Shown here one piece after another: positions 1-13,140 of a stretch of 64,000 nt of DNA. Below the pieces are notes generated by a model. It was not told the DNA's origin, did not search any database, and saw only the letters and a list, made by a program, of their open reading frames with translations. How positions within the stretch are numbered: the first letter of the stretch is position 1; each line of letters starts with the position of its first letter. Source of the DNA: Pterobdella sp. o SKG-2022 (lineage: Eukaryota > Annelida > Clitellata > Hirudinida > Piscicolidae); contig OZ038327.1 in NCBI GenBank assembly GCA_964035795.1, forward strand, positions 6,452,985 to 6,516,984. Direction: 5' to 3'. Position numbers and translations under genes: made by a program.

Positions 1-1480
1 CCTGGATGTCAGAAGAGATGCTCATACTTCAGTTCAAAAATAGCATAATGATATTTGTTACTTTGAGTTTAAGATAAAAGGTCTAAATGCGTATTTTATG
101 AAGGGGTTTTATTGTGTTAGTCATTTTATTCTAAGGTATTCTACTATGGTTTTTAAGTTATATTTTATTTTGATACATTTTATAGCAAAAATCTACAAAA
201 GATTACTATTTGCCAACTACATATAAAAACACGTGGGCAATATATAACGTTTGTAGATATCACCAAAATAATTGACCTGATCAATAGAAAATCTTTATAC
301 AGCATTTCATTGGACCTGGTTGTCCACCAACCTTTCTCGCACGTTTGTTTCACGATGGCATTCAAGCCACAGTGCAGTTTGGTGGTCAGATTTTTAAGCC
401 TTTTTCATTGAAACGTTGTCAAACAGCTTTTTAAATTGACGCAGCTTTGTTTGGGTTGTATTTCTAGTATATTTAAACTGTTCGAACAAAAACTAAAAAT
501 CTAAAAAAAAAGAAAATGCTAATAATTTAAATACTAATAATCAAATTTGAATTGAAATAAATTTTAATTTATATAAACAGATTGAATTTGGCCAAATACA
601 ACCAAAAGTGGGAGATACGTCAACTAAATAATTCAAGGCCAATGCTGTTCATTAGATAGACAAACAATGAAGTTATATTTTTTTATAGGTTTTCATATTC
701 CAAGTTAATATTTTATGACTAGTTATTCAGGCAGATTTGAATAAGAACACCTTCATAGATGTTGTCGTCAAATAGACTGCCATGCGCTAGAGCCAGGTCT
801 GCAGCCCAATCTTCCTTCATTCTTGAGTAGTTCAACAACGCTGTCACTAGCACTTGTCCTGGCGTTGTTTCAAATTAATCCTTTAAATCATACATCCACC
901 ACCCTCCTTTTATCCACTATATTTAATAATAAGCTACGAAGTTTATTATAGTGATGGAGTTTCGAAATCACTTGATACGTGAAAATAATACTTCATCATA
1001 GAAACTATGTTCTTCAAAAAAAATTTTTTTTCAAAATTCTTCATTTTCCTAATCCTTAAACTTTTCGGCAAAGTGTTTTGCAAACTTGAACTTTCAATGT
1101 CGAATATACGCTTTCTAAAACTAGGCATCTTCGAATTATATATATGTATTAGAATTTCATAAACAGCCTTATTCCTTCTTTTGATCCAATGTAACTTTTT
1201 CGAAACCGGAATTATATGGTCAAAATTAGTTGTGCCTGTAACCTGGCTGTAGCATTGATAAGATACTGGACTCGTACGAACTCCGGCTAAACAATCACAA
1301 TTTGGACATTAATGAGAAACAATTTGAACAGTCCAAACTCAAACATGACCAGTTTTAGAAACCAACTTGATCTTTTCCCACACCAAATTTTTATCCACTG
1401 TATTAAACCTTTTTCAACAGCTATTGCCAACTAAACATGTCGTTTTTTGAAGAAAATCTTTCCAGCATTTACAAAAAAAG
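1..1480. other. no gene recognised
   Basis: AT-rich sequence with only short open frames that resemble no family I know. No transposon domain, repeat array or splice-bounded exon could be supported. Confidence 0.5.
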
Positions 1481-2880
1481 CCCAACCTTGACAATAGTCT
1501 ACCAGCCAACTTCAGACCAATATCAAATCTATCTACCATTTCTAAGATAGATGAAAGAGTTACTCTAATGCAGCTCAAAACCCATATTACCAAAAACTGT
1601 TACTCGATATACCAGTCTGCTTATCGTGCTAATCAATTTACTGAGACATTTTTTCTTCATGTTATTGATGATGTTTACCAGAGTTGCAACAATAAATCAA
1701 CTTCGGTTTTAACTTCACTCGATTTATCAGCAGCATTTGACACAATTAATCGTGAAATTTTGATAGAGCGTCTGTTGTGTTTGTAGTTTGGCGCTGCAAT
1801 GCATAAAATTCTACCTCACTGAAAAGAAACAGTATGTAAAACTTGGTACTCACTTACCTACCACGGTTTGTATCGAGCATGGTGTCACACAATGATCAGT
1901 CTTGGGGCAACTGTTCACAACACATCTCACTTATCGGTAGCATTTTCTGCGACTTTAATTTTACCCATCACCAATATACAGATAAAACAAAAATTTTTTC
2001 AAAATAAATACCAATAATCCCTCTAACTCAATAGTTATTTTTTCAAAATGTCTTGAAGCAATTAAAAAATGGTTCTTAGTAAATGAACTTCAGCTCAACA
2101 CGTCAGACTGAAATCATCAAACTTGGCAACTCACAACAATTGAAAAAATCTGCAAATTTTTTATCCATTGAAATCGGTTCATCTCCAATTAAAATCAACA
2201 AAAGACTAAAATTTCTTGAAGTTATGAAAAAGTAACTTTCATTGAACATATAACAGCGGTTTCTTCAACTACCATCTTCGAGCTTTATCTCATATTCGCC
2301 AATTTCTTACTATTAACATGGCTTCAACATTGGCTCGTGGTTTAGTTAACTGGATTAATTCAACTATGTTTTAATTGAGTATTATTTCAGAACACTAGTT
2401 AGTTTAGCTTTGTTATCAATTTTCTGTCTTAGTCAATAAAAGTCAGCACCATGAACAAAACTGCTACAATTGTATTGAACTCAACCAACCACTACCTTCA
2501 TCATTCATCCAATAGTTATCTTACCAAACTATATTGGCTTTCGGTATATTACAGGATAATTTTCAAAATAGTATTAATTAGATTTGAAACGCTTGCTTCA
2601 AAACCAGTCTACTTATCCATTTTCATTTAACTCAAGTCATTTCCAAGATCACTTCGTTCTTTCTCTTCAACAGCTCTCATAAAACATTCAAGCAAAAACA
2701 ATATACCTGAAAAAACTTTTTTTGACACTCATTTTTTGCTGTTTGGAGCTCTCTTTATCCGCTAAAATAAGAAATTCCACCTTTTTGAGTGTTTCAAGTT
2801 TCGCTTCACACATCTCTTCCCCCTAGCTTTCATTTACATTTGACACGAAATTGTTTTGGCGCCAATCGAAGGTGGCCTTT
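1480..2880 (+). mobile_element. decayed CR1/L2-like non-LTR retrotransposon fragment
   Basis: The longest open piece (1568-1786) reads QSAYRANQFTETFF and then LTSLDLSAAFDTINREIL. This is the conserved N-terminal half of CR1/L2-type reverse transcriptase, where the D of LDLSAAFD is a catalytic aspartate. Downstream, interrupted by stops and shifts, come a thumb-like region and a C-terminal tail near 2735-2820 with LFGALYP, the family's usual L(W)NSLP position. The copy is 5'-truncated and heavily mutated, so it cannot be active. It resembles the 7.9-9.2 kb copy in arrangement and in its 3' TTTGACACG...TTGGCGCC segment, so both probably belong to one family. Confidence 0.7.
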
Positions 2881-3690
2881 CGGAGTTATAATGGCGACTC
2901 GAATAGTCGATTTTTAGACTTAAAAACTGCATAATTCAGTTTAAAATGTCAAAATATTATTATTTAAATAATTTCGCAATTTTATTTCAAAATTCGATAA
3001 CTTAGTACAATAACATACAAGAACTACTTCTTTTGAGATGATTTCGGAATTTTTGCTTTTCATAAAAAGGAGATAAATTGTGAACATCACCAATTTCATT
3101 TTATGCATATAACAAAAATTACACTTCATGCTTTTTTGGAGGTAATAAAGGCTGGCATTACTTGGATGAAATTTCTATAAAAAACGAAAAAAAAATATTA
3201 TATTTTTATTAGATTATTATTTATAATATTATTATTATAAAAATATAAAAAATTAATATCAAAGAATGTAACAATGAAGAAAAAGATAAGCAATTTCTGG
3301 TTTCAATTGTGATAATGTGGAAGTCCCATTGAAGAAAAAAGATGAAGACAATGAAGTTGTTCAAATTTTTTCTAATATTAACATTTGATTGCTCATAATA
3401 TTTTATTTGAACTTTCATCAATACATATTTTTTTGTTTATTATCACAGATTTAATTATTTTTATACATTCATAAAATCAACTTAGTTTTCTAAATTTCAT
3501 TTAGCTAAGTATTATTATGATTGCTTTTGTTTCAAATAACAAACTTTTTTTTCATATAATCTTAGTTAACTGTTTTGTTTATTTAGTTATATGCATAATT
3601 TTTTTTTAAATTGTCATATCTAAGAAAACTTACATTACATTAAATTGCATTCAAAGTTCATAATACTCAGTGGTCTAGAAACTCTTGAAG
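2880..3690. other. AT-rich spacer, nothing recognised
   Basis: Runs of A/T with short TTA repeats around 3215-3240. No coding or structural element could be supported. Confidence 0.5.
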
Positions 3691-4860
3691 TTGATGCCAC
3701 TATAATCATACTCGTCATTGAATTTGAATTTGAAAGTGCTTCAGTTGCTTGGCTTGGGCTTTCAAATTTTGATTATTATTGTTATTATTAAAACTACCAA
3801 TTTTTATGCCTTCGCCCTCATCTGCCTTACCAGCAACCTCATTTATCTATTTCCTATTTGTCACCGACTTGTTTTTAGATTCAAATAGCTTAAAATCCCA
3901 AAACATCTTTCTCTACCTACAAAGACGTTTATAAAGATTCTTCTGCTTGAGCCATATCTCATGATAAGCTGTTGAACATGGCGTTCTGAACATTTTTGTT
4001 ATACATTCAGAAAACTTACAAACCAGACATAAGAGGGTCTTTGATGAATTCTTACAACTTTTTCAAGATCACTTCATCTAAAATGCATTTCAAAAGCCTA
4101 GTTTTTTCGTGAGTCTCTAGGATTCATCTTTGCTTCTTCCAAAAGTGGTGACTTCTGTTTTAGACAGATTGCAGCTAAGGTTCCATTTTTGAAAAGTTTT
4201 TTTATTGTATTGATACAAGATTGAACAGCATTGTCGTTTTAAACATGAGGTCAATGTCGTCTGCATAAATCATTTCAAATATGATTTCGTTTTTAAGCTG
4301 AGATCGAGTTTCTTTGAGAGCCGTTTCCAGGTATACCACAAAAAGAATGGGAGTGAGTCCATTTCCATGAGAAGATCCTATTTCTGTAGACTCTGGTTAT
4401 ACTTCCAAAATGAACGTTTATTTCAGTACCAACTAATAGTGTGTATATTATTCTGAGATCAATGGGTTTTATTATGTTTTTCAGTATCTCCAATAACTCC
4501 TCTATCTATAGTGTCGAAAGCACTACTCAGGTCTACTCCTAGTTTTTTGGAACTCTTGCTTTTTTTTTTAATTTTTTTCATTCTTTTTTTTTCTTTCTTT
4601 CTTTCTTTCTTTCTTTCTTTTTATTAATGCGCTTAGCAATTTTTGTGTCCACACTATATAACTTGTACTTCTATCTTGGAGATATGCGGATTGAGAAGCC
4701 GAAAGATATGCATCAACATCATTTCTACTGAGAGCTATTGTTGACAAAGTTTTCCTAATCTTGGACAAAAGGATTATGGGTCTGAGATTTTTGATATTTC
4801 CTTTTAGTTTATTGGATTTTTGCAAAAGGATTAGGTTCCCATCGGTAATGTTTTCTGTGG
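3690..4860 (-). mobile_element. degenerate LINE reverse transcriptase fragment
   Basis: Read on the minus strand from about 4825, the sequence gives NLRPIILLSKIRKTLS, then LSASQSAYLQDRSTSYIVW. These match motifs 0-2 of a non-LTR reverse transcriptase (the LRPI.LL and SQSA.R.GRST positions). Further down come LGVDLSSAFDTID (about 4545-4507) and IPGNGS (about 4310), corresponding to PQG(D)S. Stops and shifts interrupt the frame throughout, so it is a dead copy. A CTTT microsatellite splits motif 2 from motif 3. The clade is uncertain: it differs from the RTE and CR1/L2-like copies elsewhere in the window. Confidence 0.6.
4590..4621. repeat. (CTTT)n microsatellite
   Basis: About seven to eight pure CTTT units next to T-rich sequence, inside the reverse transcriptase remnant. 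It encodes the KERKKERKK run seen in translation, which is not a real protein segment. Confidence 0.85.
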
Positions 4861-5471
4861 GTCATTTACAATTTTATTGAGCAGTTCAGTTGAAGCTGAT
4901 ATACATATGGCTGGTGTAGATTTGATTTGTTCTGCTTTGATGTTGTCATGATTTAATGAAAAATTAAACTACGACAAGAACCAAAGATTTATGTCTCTAT
5001 ATTTTCATCTAAACTTATTATATTAGTATTGTCTTCAAGCAAATCTACCAATACTTTTAAAATCCATAAGATAAACTTTTAACATAATGAAAAAATCCAT
5101 AATATAAAAACTTAACAAATAAAATGAAGAAATTTGTCCCATTTTGGCAATAAATTTAATGCAAAAACTTTAGCAATATCCAACAGTAATATCTTTTATA
5201 AAAGAAAAATAATGAAAAAACTTATAGGCTCACATAAATTTCATTTCAAACATTAAAAAAGAATTTAAAATTTTTTATGAAACCGCCGCAGTATTTTCGC
5301 GCCCAGCATATCCATCCACCCTTCCACCAACTCTCTTAATTATCATGCGTCTTTTCCTTTCCCATTCAACTCATCCACACGAAGGTTTTTTATCAACGAT
5401 GATTCAGCACTATTGCTGAATATGGGGGGGAACGGTGGCATTAATTGAAACAAAACAACAATATAGCTGAC

Positions 5472-7069
5472 CTGGTGCACAAATGCCTGTAAAACACTTG
5501 CTGTTCCAGGAGTCCAAAAACTCACTCTTGCCTACACCCTGCAAAGGTTGTCTGAGGTTTGCTTTCATGACATAATGAGATATTTTGAATAATTTTTTGA
5601 TATATTTTGTAACGCTTGTTAACGGGTTTCTGAAAAGAAAGGCTTGTCATGTTACTGTGTCGGTATTTGTAAGTTTCATCTAGTATGCCCTAGGTTAAGA
5701 ACGTAGTATATGGGTTTAAAACGAGTATTCTAACCACGTCGTAGAATTGCATCAGAGGCTTGTAGAAGTCGTTGAGTTTTTTCTTGATCACCTTGTCTGA
5801 GCAAAAAGTACAAATTAAAAAATAAGATTTTGGTGAATGAAAACCCACTTTCTTCAAACTTCCTATCAAGCAGAACAGTGCTTCCTAGCTGTATGTCCAG
5901 CACACTGGTGAATTGGCATATGAGGTGTCCAATGTACATGCCGTATGATCCTGTATGCATCACAACAGGTTTCTTTATCAGATCACTACTTCCGAAAACA
6001 ACATTTTGTGTTTGTGAATTGTGGTTGACTTTGCCAGATCCACCACTCAGCACGATGTCTACTCCATCGGTCTCATTGAACATCAGAAAGTTTTTCTTGA
6101 AGCCTTCGTGCCCCAGTACTTCAGCAACAATAACAATAAAGAATAAGTCTTTGAAAACCTTTAAATTGAAACTATCGAGGTCACACCTATAATGAGGTCT
6201 ATACCACGTGACTGCAATGACGTCACCTCGGACAGGATACTCTCCTTGGCGTCGGTGAAGATTAAAGGCCCTGCGTGACGATATGTCATGAGTTTTGAGC
6301 ATACTAAGTTACAAATATATTATATTGAGCACTATATATATATATATATATGTAGTGCACTATAAATGTTTATATATATAGTGCAGCTCCGTGGAATAAG
6401 TTAAAGTACAAAAAGTGTTATCATTTGAATATTTATGTTTGCCTCGAAAAATTAAAATACATAAATCAAAATTTCACTAGCATGTTTTGAAACGGTGCTG
6501 AACTGCCTGGTCGACATATCCTATCACCCCTACCCTCACTCCTTCCACGTTCAGCACCAATGAAGGGAATACTTTTTCGAGGATGGTGGGATGTACCTGC
6601 AGTCATGCCAGTGAAAATTTCTTTTTGCGGCTTTTGAATGTGCTCTAACACTAGTTTATATAAGTCAAATATGTTTTAAAATCGTAGAAGACTTTGGAAT
6701 TAATAAATTACCTTTGAGCTTGTCACAAGATTGGCACACAAAACAGGGATGGTGAAATCTTGAAGGTAAGCAACTAACTTCTTTTCTCCCAACCCAAACT
6801 CGTTAGGTCCTAACGCCTTTGTTTTGCAACTTCTTTAGAATGACAACTTTAAAACTATGTTTTTACTCAAATATTATTTGTAAGTTGTAAAAATAACAAT
6901 AGCAGTGTAGTCGAGTCGATGTAAGAAATACTTCTCGACTTTCCCCTTGTGATGAAAGTACCACATGGAGCCAGGTAGCTGATCTCCAGAGTCAAAGAGC
7001 AGTACATTCTTGTGGTTTCGTCTCATATTTTCTATATATGCAGCTCTTCTAGGCAAGCCGCCGTAACAT
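5472..7069 (-). CDS. 5'-nucleotidase (NT5E/CD73-like) gene, partial, with altered active site
   Basis: Five minus-strand exons match ecto-5'-nucleotidase, which removes phosphate from extracellular AMP. In gene order: 7069-6898 (CYGGLPRRAAYIENMRR; NVLLFDSGDQ), 6816-6712 (ALGPNEFGLG; FTIPVLCANL), 6596-6478 (VEGVRVGVIGYVD), 6171-5849 (VLGHEGF; DGVDIVLSGGSGK; KKPVVMHTGSYGMYIGHL) and 5538-5472 (VGKSEFLDSWNSKCFTGIC). Phases agree across the first four; the fifth needs one more exon before it. The metal-binding D of DSGDQ and H of LGHEG are kept. The family GNHEFD motif reads GPNEFG and the GGHSN motif reads GGSGK, so the catalytic Asn-His pair and one metal-binding His appear lost. The signal peptide, the NDVHSR exon and most of the nucleotide-binding domain were not found. 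Some junctions are weak (ATT|GTTATT donor, AAAG acceptor). It may be a pseudoenzyme or a decaying paralogue. Confidence 0.72.
6338..6391. repeat. (TA)n microsatellite with inverted GTGCACTATA motifs
   Basis: An AT dinucleotide run followed by GTAGTGCACTATA and ATATATAGTGCAG, giving a small potential hairpin. It lies in an intron of the 5'-nucleotidase gene. Confidence 0.5.
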
Positions 7070-7119
7070 CTGACAATGTATAATACTCTTGGAGAAGGTT
7101 GGCAAGTGACCAAAGGGTG

Positions 7120-7890
7120 TAATCAGTTAATTCAAACATTATATATAATCTAAAAAAATTAAAAAAAAAAAAAAATAAAAGAAAGATAGTAAAGAAAGGG
7201 ACGAGATGAAGACGAGATGAGTCTTCGTTGGATGGTTGTCCAAGTTTGTTTCAAGGTAATTGAAATTTGTGAAAATAAGAGGTTAAGAATTCTATAAAAA
7301 AAAAAAATTGCCTAGTTCGACGAAGGTGAAAAAAATTTCATTTTAGGTGCAGATGAGAGACGATTTGAAACCAAAATATCATAATTTTTCTCTCTATATG
7401 CTGAAGTTTTTAAAAAATATGTTTTGGAGTAAAATCTTTCTCTTGAGGTTATAAAAACCTAACTCCATGTTTCGATGCTAGCAAATATTGACAAGTCTAG
7501 AATGTTTGTTTTTAAATAGTGATTCTTTCGAAGGTGTTGCTGGTAATGCAACTTTAAGACAACGCATGAATGCAAACGTTATGGAAAACAGCTTTTGACT
7601 TCGTTTAGTTTTAAATAATTTTACTGGTATTTGACGATTTATCGCGCATGTTTATACTGTGCATATCGTGTTTATATATATCTTGCACATTGATGAAAAA
7701 TATACTTAGGATGAAGCTGAAAACAAAACAAGATCTCTGATTATTGAGGTTAGAGTTGAATCAATCAGAGATGAGTTGGAAAATCCTAAAAACCTACAAA
7801 TGTGGAAAAAACTGATTAACCTCCTCCATCGCCAAAAACACCCGCACAACTCTTTCTTCTTTGAAGTAGAAAAAGCGCATAACAACATTG
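7120..7890. other. no gene recognised; expected 5' exon of the 5'-nucleotidase not found
   Basis: The gene's NDVHSR-type first catalytic exon should lie upstream of 7069 on the minus strand, but no match was visible here. The interval is A/T-rich with homopolymer runs. Confidence 0.4.
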
Positions 7891-9215
7891 AATCTCATTT
7901 AAAAAACTTCAATTTAACAAAAATATAAACATTCATGTAAATCTAACTAAAGTTTTTATGATATCTCTCCATCGGATGTTGTGCAAATTATAAAATAATC
8001 TTGTAAAAAAAACTTTCTACTTGACAGTACTCTCCACATCAAGTTTTCAACTATTGTACCAGGCTACTTTCTAGATTAATAGCCAAACTAATAAACATGT
8101 TTTTTCATAAAGTAAATTTTACGAGCATCCACAAAACTGCTCAAATCACCCACTTTTCAAAAACCCATTGATCCTACTGTTTCAGCAAATTATAGGTTAA
8201 TATCGAACTTATCCATAATTTCTAAAATATTCGAGAGCTATTTCAATGTAACTTAGATCCTACATTTCTAACAACCATACAAGCTACCAATTTGCTCATC
8301 ACTCTTCTCATTCACCTGAAACAGCATTTCTCCAATATACAGATGACTAATCAAAATAAACCCCAAAATCTTTCAAACTCCATTGCTACTCTCACTGACT
8401 GCTTCAAAATGTTTGAAAAATGTTTTTTACTGAACAAACTTCAACTCAATACCTCAAAAACTGAAGTCATAAAAATTGGCACTTCACAAATTTTCATCTC
8501 TTGTTTATCAATTTTGGTTCCACTTCAATCGACATCTTTAAAAAGTTAAAAGTCCTCGGAGTCACTATTGATGAGAAATTATCATTCAACTGTCATTCGT
8601 TCTTGTAATCATCATCTTCAAGCTTTACCTCACATACGTCAATTTTTCACCAATGGTATAGTTCCAAACCTGGCTTGTTGTTTAGCTCTTAGCATACTTG
8701 ACTTTTGTAATTCTCTTCTATACAATATTACTAGACATCAAAAAGAACGACTTTAGCAAATAATGAACAAAGGTGCCAAAAAATCATTAAACATAAACAC
8801 ACTAAATCACTATTATCTTCATCATTCATTTAAAATTACCTCCTTCAATTTTATTGGCTTCCAGTTTACAATAGAATAATTTTTAAAATAGCATTGATAA
8901 CTTAAAACTTATAGAACATCAACTTCAGGCTACTTATGCAATTTCATTCAGAGAAGACCCAACCCGAGATTGCATCGATCCTCAGCTGCTATACTCTTCA
9001 TAAAGAATAGTACCACTAAACATATCCAAACAAGGTTTCAGACATGCGTCTCTTGCTTTTTTAAACCTTCTGAAATAAAAAACTCACCATCATTAGCCAC
9101 TTTAAAGTTTCATCTCAAAACATACCTCTTTAGACTATCTTTCAACAATATTTGACACGGAGGCGCCTCAGTTGTTTTCCTTGGCGCTATATAAAATTTC
9201 ATAAAAATAAAAATT
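7890..9215 (+). mobile_element. CR1/L2-like non-LTR retrotransposon fragment with 3' end
   Basis: Plus-strand fragments read in order through the C-terminal half of a CR1/L2-type ORF2: a degraded motif 0-1 region near 8160-8290, LNKLQLNTSKTEVIKIG (8431-8481; the LN..KTE motif after the YADD box), KVLGVTIDEKLSF (8546-8587), SILDFCNSLLYN (8691-8727) and a C-terminal region near 9068-9155 with SLATLKFHLKTYLFRLSF. The end carries GACACGGAGGCGCCTC and GGCGCTATATAAAATTTC, followed by a short A- and ATT-rich tail, which is typical of this clade's 3' terminus. Stops and shifts show that it is inactive. Confidence 0.75.
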
Positions 9216-9272
9216 ATTATTATTTTTATGAAAATTTATAATAACAATAATTATTATTATTAATATTATTAT
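9205..9272. repeat. (ATT)n/(TTA)n tract between two LINEs
   Basis: A short trinucleotide-rich tract between the 3' end of the plus-strand CR1/L2-like copy and the 3' end of the minus-strand R4-like copy. The two elements therefore meet tail to tail at it. Confidence 0.6.
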
Positions 9273-9289
9273 CGTTCATAAGGTTACTA

Positions 9290-12200
9290 CCAGTGACCTC
9301 AGATGAGTGAAATTGGAAGTTATATTGATAGGGCTTTTCTGAGGACATGGGCTTAGAACTATCTTCTAGATTTCTTGAAAAGAAGGAATGCCGGGTATTT
9401 TATCGAAAAATTCTTTGATTTCTTTCTTTACCAGACCCAGTGCACCTATTACAACTGGAATAATTCTAGCTCTGAAGTGCCACGTTTTGCCAATTTCAAT
9501 TTCCAAGTCTTTATACTTGGAGAGCTTTTCAAATGTTTTGGATGACACATTTTTATCTGATGGCACGCTCCTGTCAATTAGATAATAGACATTGCCTAGA
9601 AAATTCTTTACGACAATGTCTGGTCGGTTGGCTTGGCGGTTCGGTCAGTCTGGATTGGGAAGTCCCAAAGAATTGGACCATCAGTAACTGGCTCCGGATG
9701 ATGTTCATACCATTTTTTCTTGTACTCACTTTAAAGTGGTTACAGCTTCTCCAGTGGAGATATTGATCAACCCTATCGTGTCCTCTTTTGTATTCTCCAA
9801 GTGTGAGAACAGAGCATCCAGCTATAAGGTAGTCAATCCTCTCATCTTTTTCACCACAGAACCTACATTTGGGGTCTGTTCCGTTTCGGATTATATTTGC
9901 CTGAAAGTTCTTGGTAACAAGGCTTTGGTCTTGAACTGCAAATATAAATCCTTCAGTCTCCGCCTTCAATCCAGAGCTGGTGAGTTGCTTTAGTATCAAC
10001 ATCATCATTTTTACATCTTGTTGCAAACTTTCCATGCAGAGATTTTTCTTGCCAGCTGGAGATGAACTAGCTTAAGCATCAGTATTGCTTAAGTAATGAA
10101 AAAGTCCTTTTGTTGATGATTTATAAAAAGTTTCCAAGTGAATTAACCCTCTTTCTCTATTATTACGTTGCAAATATAAACGGTCTATATTTGATTTTGG
10201 ATGATGCATTCTGTGACAAGTTAATTGTTTCCTAATTTTAGTGTCTATTCTTTAATGTTATGTTAAAACTATATTACGGCTACTGCTATTGTATTTATTG
10301 CGTTTATTCGGTTTTTTGAATTCAATTCTGTCTTCATAATGATTTTTACTCTTCTGATACATTTCTTTCTTAGTTTCTCTTTCATCATTGCGTGTTTTAT
10401 TCCACTTCCTTTGTTTACTCCGAGATATTTATATACTTCTTCTTGCTCTAAGTCTAATAATAGTTCCATCATTGAGTTTTATTCCAGAAGTATAAGATAG
10501 TTTTCATTCTTGAACAAAGCACATTTATTGACACCAAACTCCATACCGATATCGTCACTGAACTTCTTGACGGTTCATCATTTGAAGCAAAAATTTTTAG
10601 GTCATCCATATAGAACAGAAGGTTTATATTTTTTCCTCTTATTTTATAACCATACCTGGTTTTGTTCGAGTTTTGATAAAGGTATGAGTGCCATACAAAA
10701 AAGAAGTGAAGATAAAGAATCGCCCTGAAAGATATCGCATTTTATTTTTAAACCAACGAAAGAAAAGATGCCATTAGAGTGAGGAAGAAAAAGATTTGTA
10801 TTCCATTATTTTATTGTAGTTTTGATGAAGTTGATAAAAATGGGTGATAATTTGAATATTTTAAGACAATTGTATCCATGTATGAGACATGCTGTCAAAC
10901 GCTTTTTTATAATCAATCCATGCTGTGCTTAAGTTACGATGCTTTGCTTTTGTATTCTCTAAAACCATTTTATTTATGAGAAGTTAATCTTTACAACCAT
11001 GACCCTTTTCTACATCTTTTTTGTTCTATCGGGAAAAGTTTATGTTCTTCCATGTGTTTGTAGGTTCTTTCTGATAGTATCGAAGTTAAAAGCTTGTTGA
11101 AAGACACGTAATTGGACGATAGTTTTTTGGATGGTTAGTATCATTTGCTTTGGCAAGTATGTAGTACCTTGGCAAAGCCAATCTGGCGTTAAGTACGCTC
11201 TGTTCAAAATTTCGTTGAAATTCGAAGCCAGTCTGATTGTATCCAGTGTAAGATATTTAACCAAAAATTAGGAACTTGGTCTATTCTAGGAGATTTCCGT
11301 TTATGGGATTTATTCGTCTTCGTGATCTTATCTAAGCTTATTTCATTCCAGCTTTTTTCAGAGATATTACTGTTAGTAACTTTGAAGTCATTAATCCATC
11401 TTGCATTTTCTTTATGATTTTTTTCATTGCTTCAAGTATTTTTTCAAAATTCTTTGACTTGGTTTTCTGGTGGTATTTTATCTACACGTACAATATTTTT
11501 TCCAATTTCGCCGTAGAACTTTTTTGCATCAATTTCAAATATTTTGTTCTGTCTATAAAAATTATTCCTTTTAATGAAACGAAGCAGTCTTTGAGCTTTA
11601 CATTGTAATTTTTGTTTAAACTCTTCTTTGATAAAAGAGATTTGATGTTCTTCCTTTAGGTGGTACTTATTGATAATTCTTTTTGGTTTTAAAAGTTTCC
11701 CATTCATTAAGAATGGATATTTCTTTTCTTAAATTTCCAATTTCATTTCCGATTTTCATTTGCCATCTAGGTTTTGATGGTTTTTTTTGTGATATTTTTC
11801 TCATTCTAGATTTATGTTGAAGTATTTTAGAGGTACAATATCTAAGTTGATTTAATTCGGTTAAATCAGGATTTAAAACATAGCATATTTGTTTTAGGGC
11901 TACATTCACTATGATAAATAGCTTCCTGAACTTATTAGTTTGGTTGATTTTCATTAGGGGTTCTCTATCAGCTATAGGAATATTTTTAACAATGGATAAT
12001 TCCTTTATCATTTCTTCTTTCAATAAAAAGATTTCATTATAACTACTTTCAATTTCTTCATCATCTTTTATATTACCACTTAGATTAACGTTATTTATTA
12101 CATTTTCTTCGCCCCCACCTATATTACCGCCAAAGTTAGTTTTGTTCATTATCTTTTCTTTATCATTACATACCTTATCACAAACCCTAACATTGCTTTT

Positions 12201-13140
12201 TACCTCTACGTTTTCGTCATTAACCGTATTGCTGTCCACCTTAAAATTACTTGGTACCATTTCTCCATTAAAACCCATATTGCTACAATCGTTAGTTTTT
12301 TTTTCCTCTTCTTCACTATCACAAACTTCATCACAACCCTTTATATTGCATGTCACCTTTAACTTTTCACTACCACTTCTAATATTGCCAACTTCAACAT
12401 TATTCATTAGATTTTCCTCCCATTAAACTTTATATTGCCCAGGTTAGTTTTTTCTTTCATCTCATTTTCAACATCACATATCTTTTCCCAATCTTTCACC
12501 TTCATGTCAGATTTGGTGTTAGTTAAATCGGCGTTTGCAACTGCCTTTTTTTTAACATCTCTATTTTTATTTTCTGTAGCTATATCATTCATAACCTGCT
12601 CTTTAATTTGTATCAATTCAAAACCTGTTAGCTTTTTATTTCGAATGATATATCTTCTTTGATTTGCCAATTTGTTAGCATTTAGTTTATCAAACTTATC
12701 GCTTATTGTATTTCGTGAACACCATTTTGTATACGAATCATTAGTGTTATTTTTTCCAGGCTTTTCTAAAGCATAATAATAACAATATATAACTTCCACA
12801 TACTCTTCTCTTGTTCATTTATTTCTCTTTTGTTTTTGATTTGGTGTTGAACCCATAGAGCCAGATTTTGGAATAATACCGCTTTGGTGTTCGTATGGGC
12901 TGTGATTTTGAGAAGAGTTAGACCTAGTAGCATATTTGTATCCTCAACATCCTTATTAACACTTTTTCCATCACAATTATCATACATTGCTGTATCATCA
13001 TTTTCGTTACCAATAATATTAGAAGTCTCTAAGCCCCAACTTTCGTTATGTTCTCTATCATCGATAGGCGCTTCATTTAATCCGTGATATTTTTTTTCAT
13101 TTACTATTTTTTTTAAACCAAATTTTTGCATCATTGTGTT
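9290..13140 (-). mobile_element. R4/Dong-like non-LTR retrotransposon with restriction-like endonuclease, nearly full length
   Basis: On the minus strand the pieces run in one order from about 13134 to 9366. First comes an Asn/Lys/Asp-rich N-terminal region (13134-11667) with a conserved block near 12799-12600 (NKLANQRRYIIRNKKLTGFEL). Next is the reverse transcriptase (a PDWLCQGTTYLP..Q block at about 11190-11150; EVYKYLGVNKGSGIKHA at about 10440-10390). Then comes a C-terminal zinc knuckle, CRFCGEKDERIDYLIAGC, at about 9870-9815, and finally a region near 9540-9440 ending RARIIPVVIGALGLV and FDKIPGIPS, which follows the PD-(D/E)XK endonuclease in such elements. The ORF is broken by shifts, for example near 9570. 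A TTA/TAA-rich tract lies just beyond its 3' end (9205-9270). This is the most complete of four copies of the group in the window. Confidence 0.72.

Noticed and set aside
5830..6192. Plus-strand 120-codon open frame
   Set aside because: It is the complement of the largest 5'-nucleotidase exon on the minus strand.
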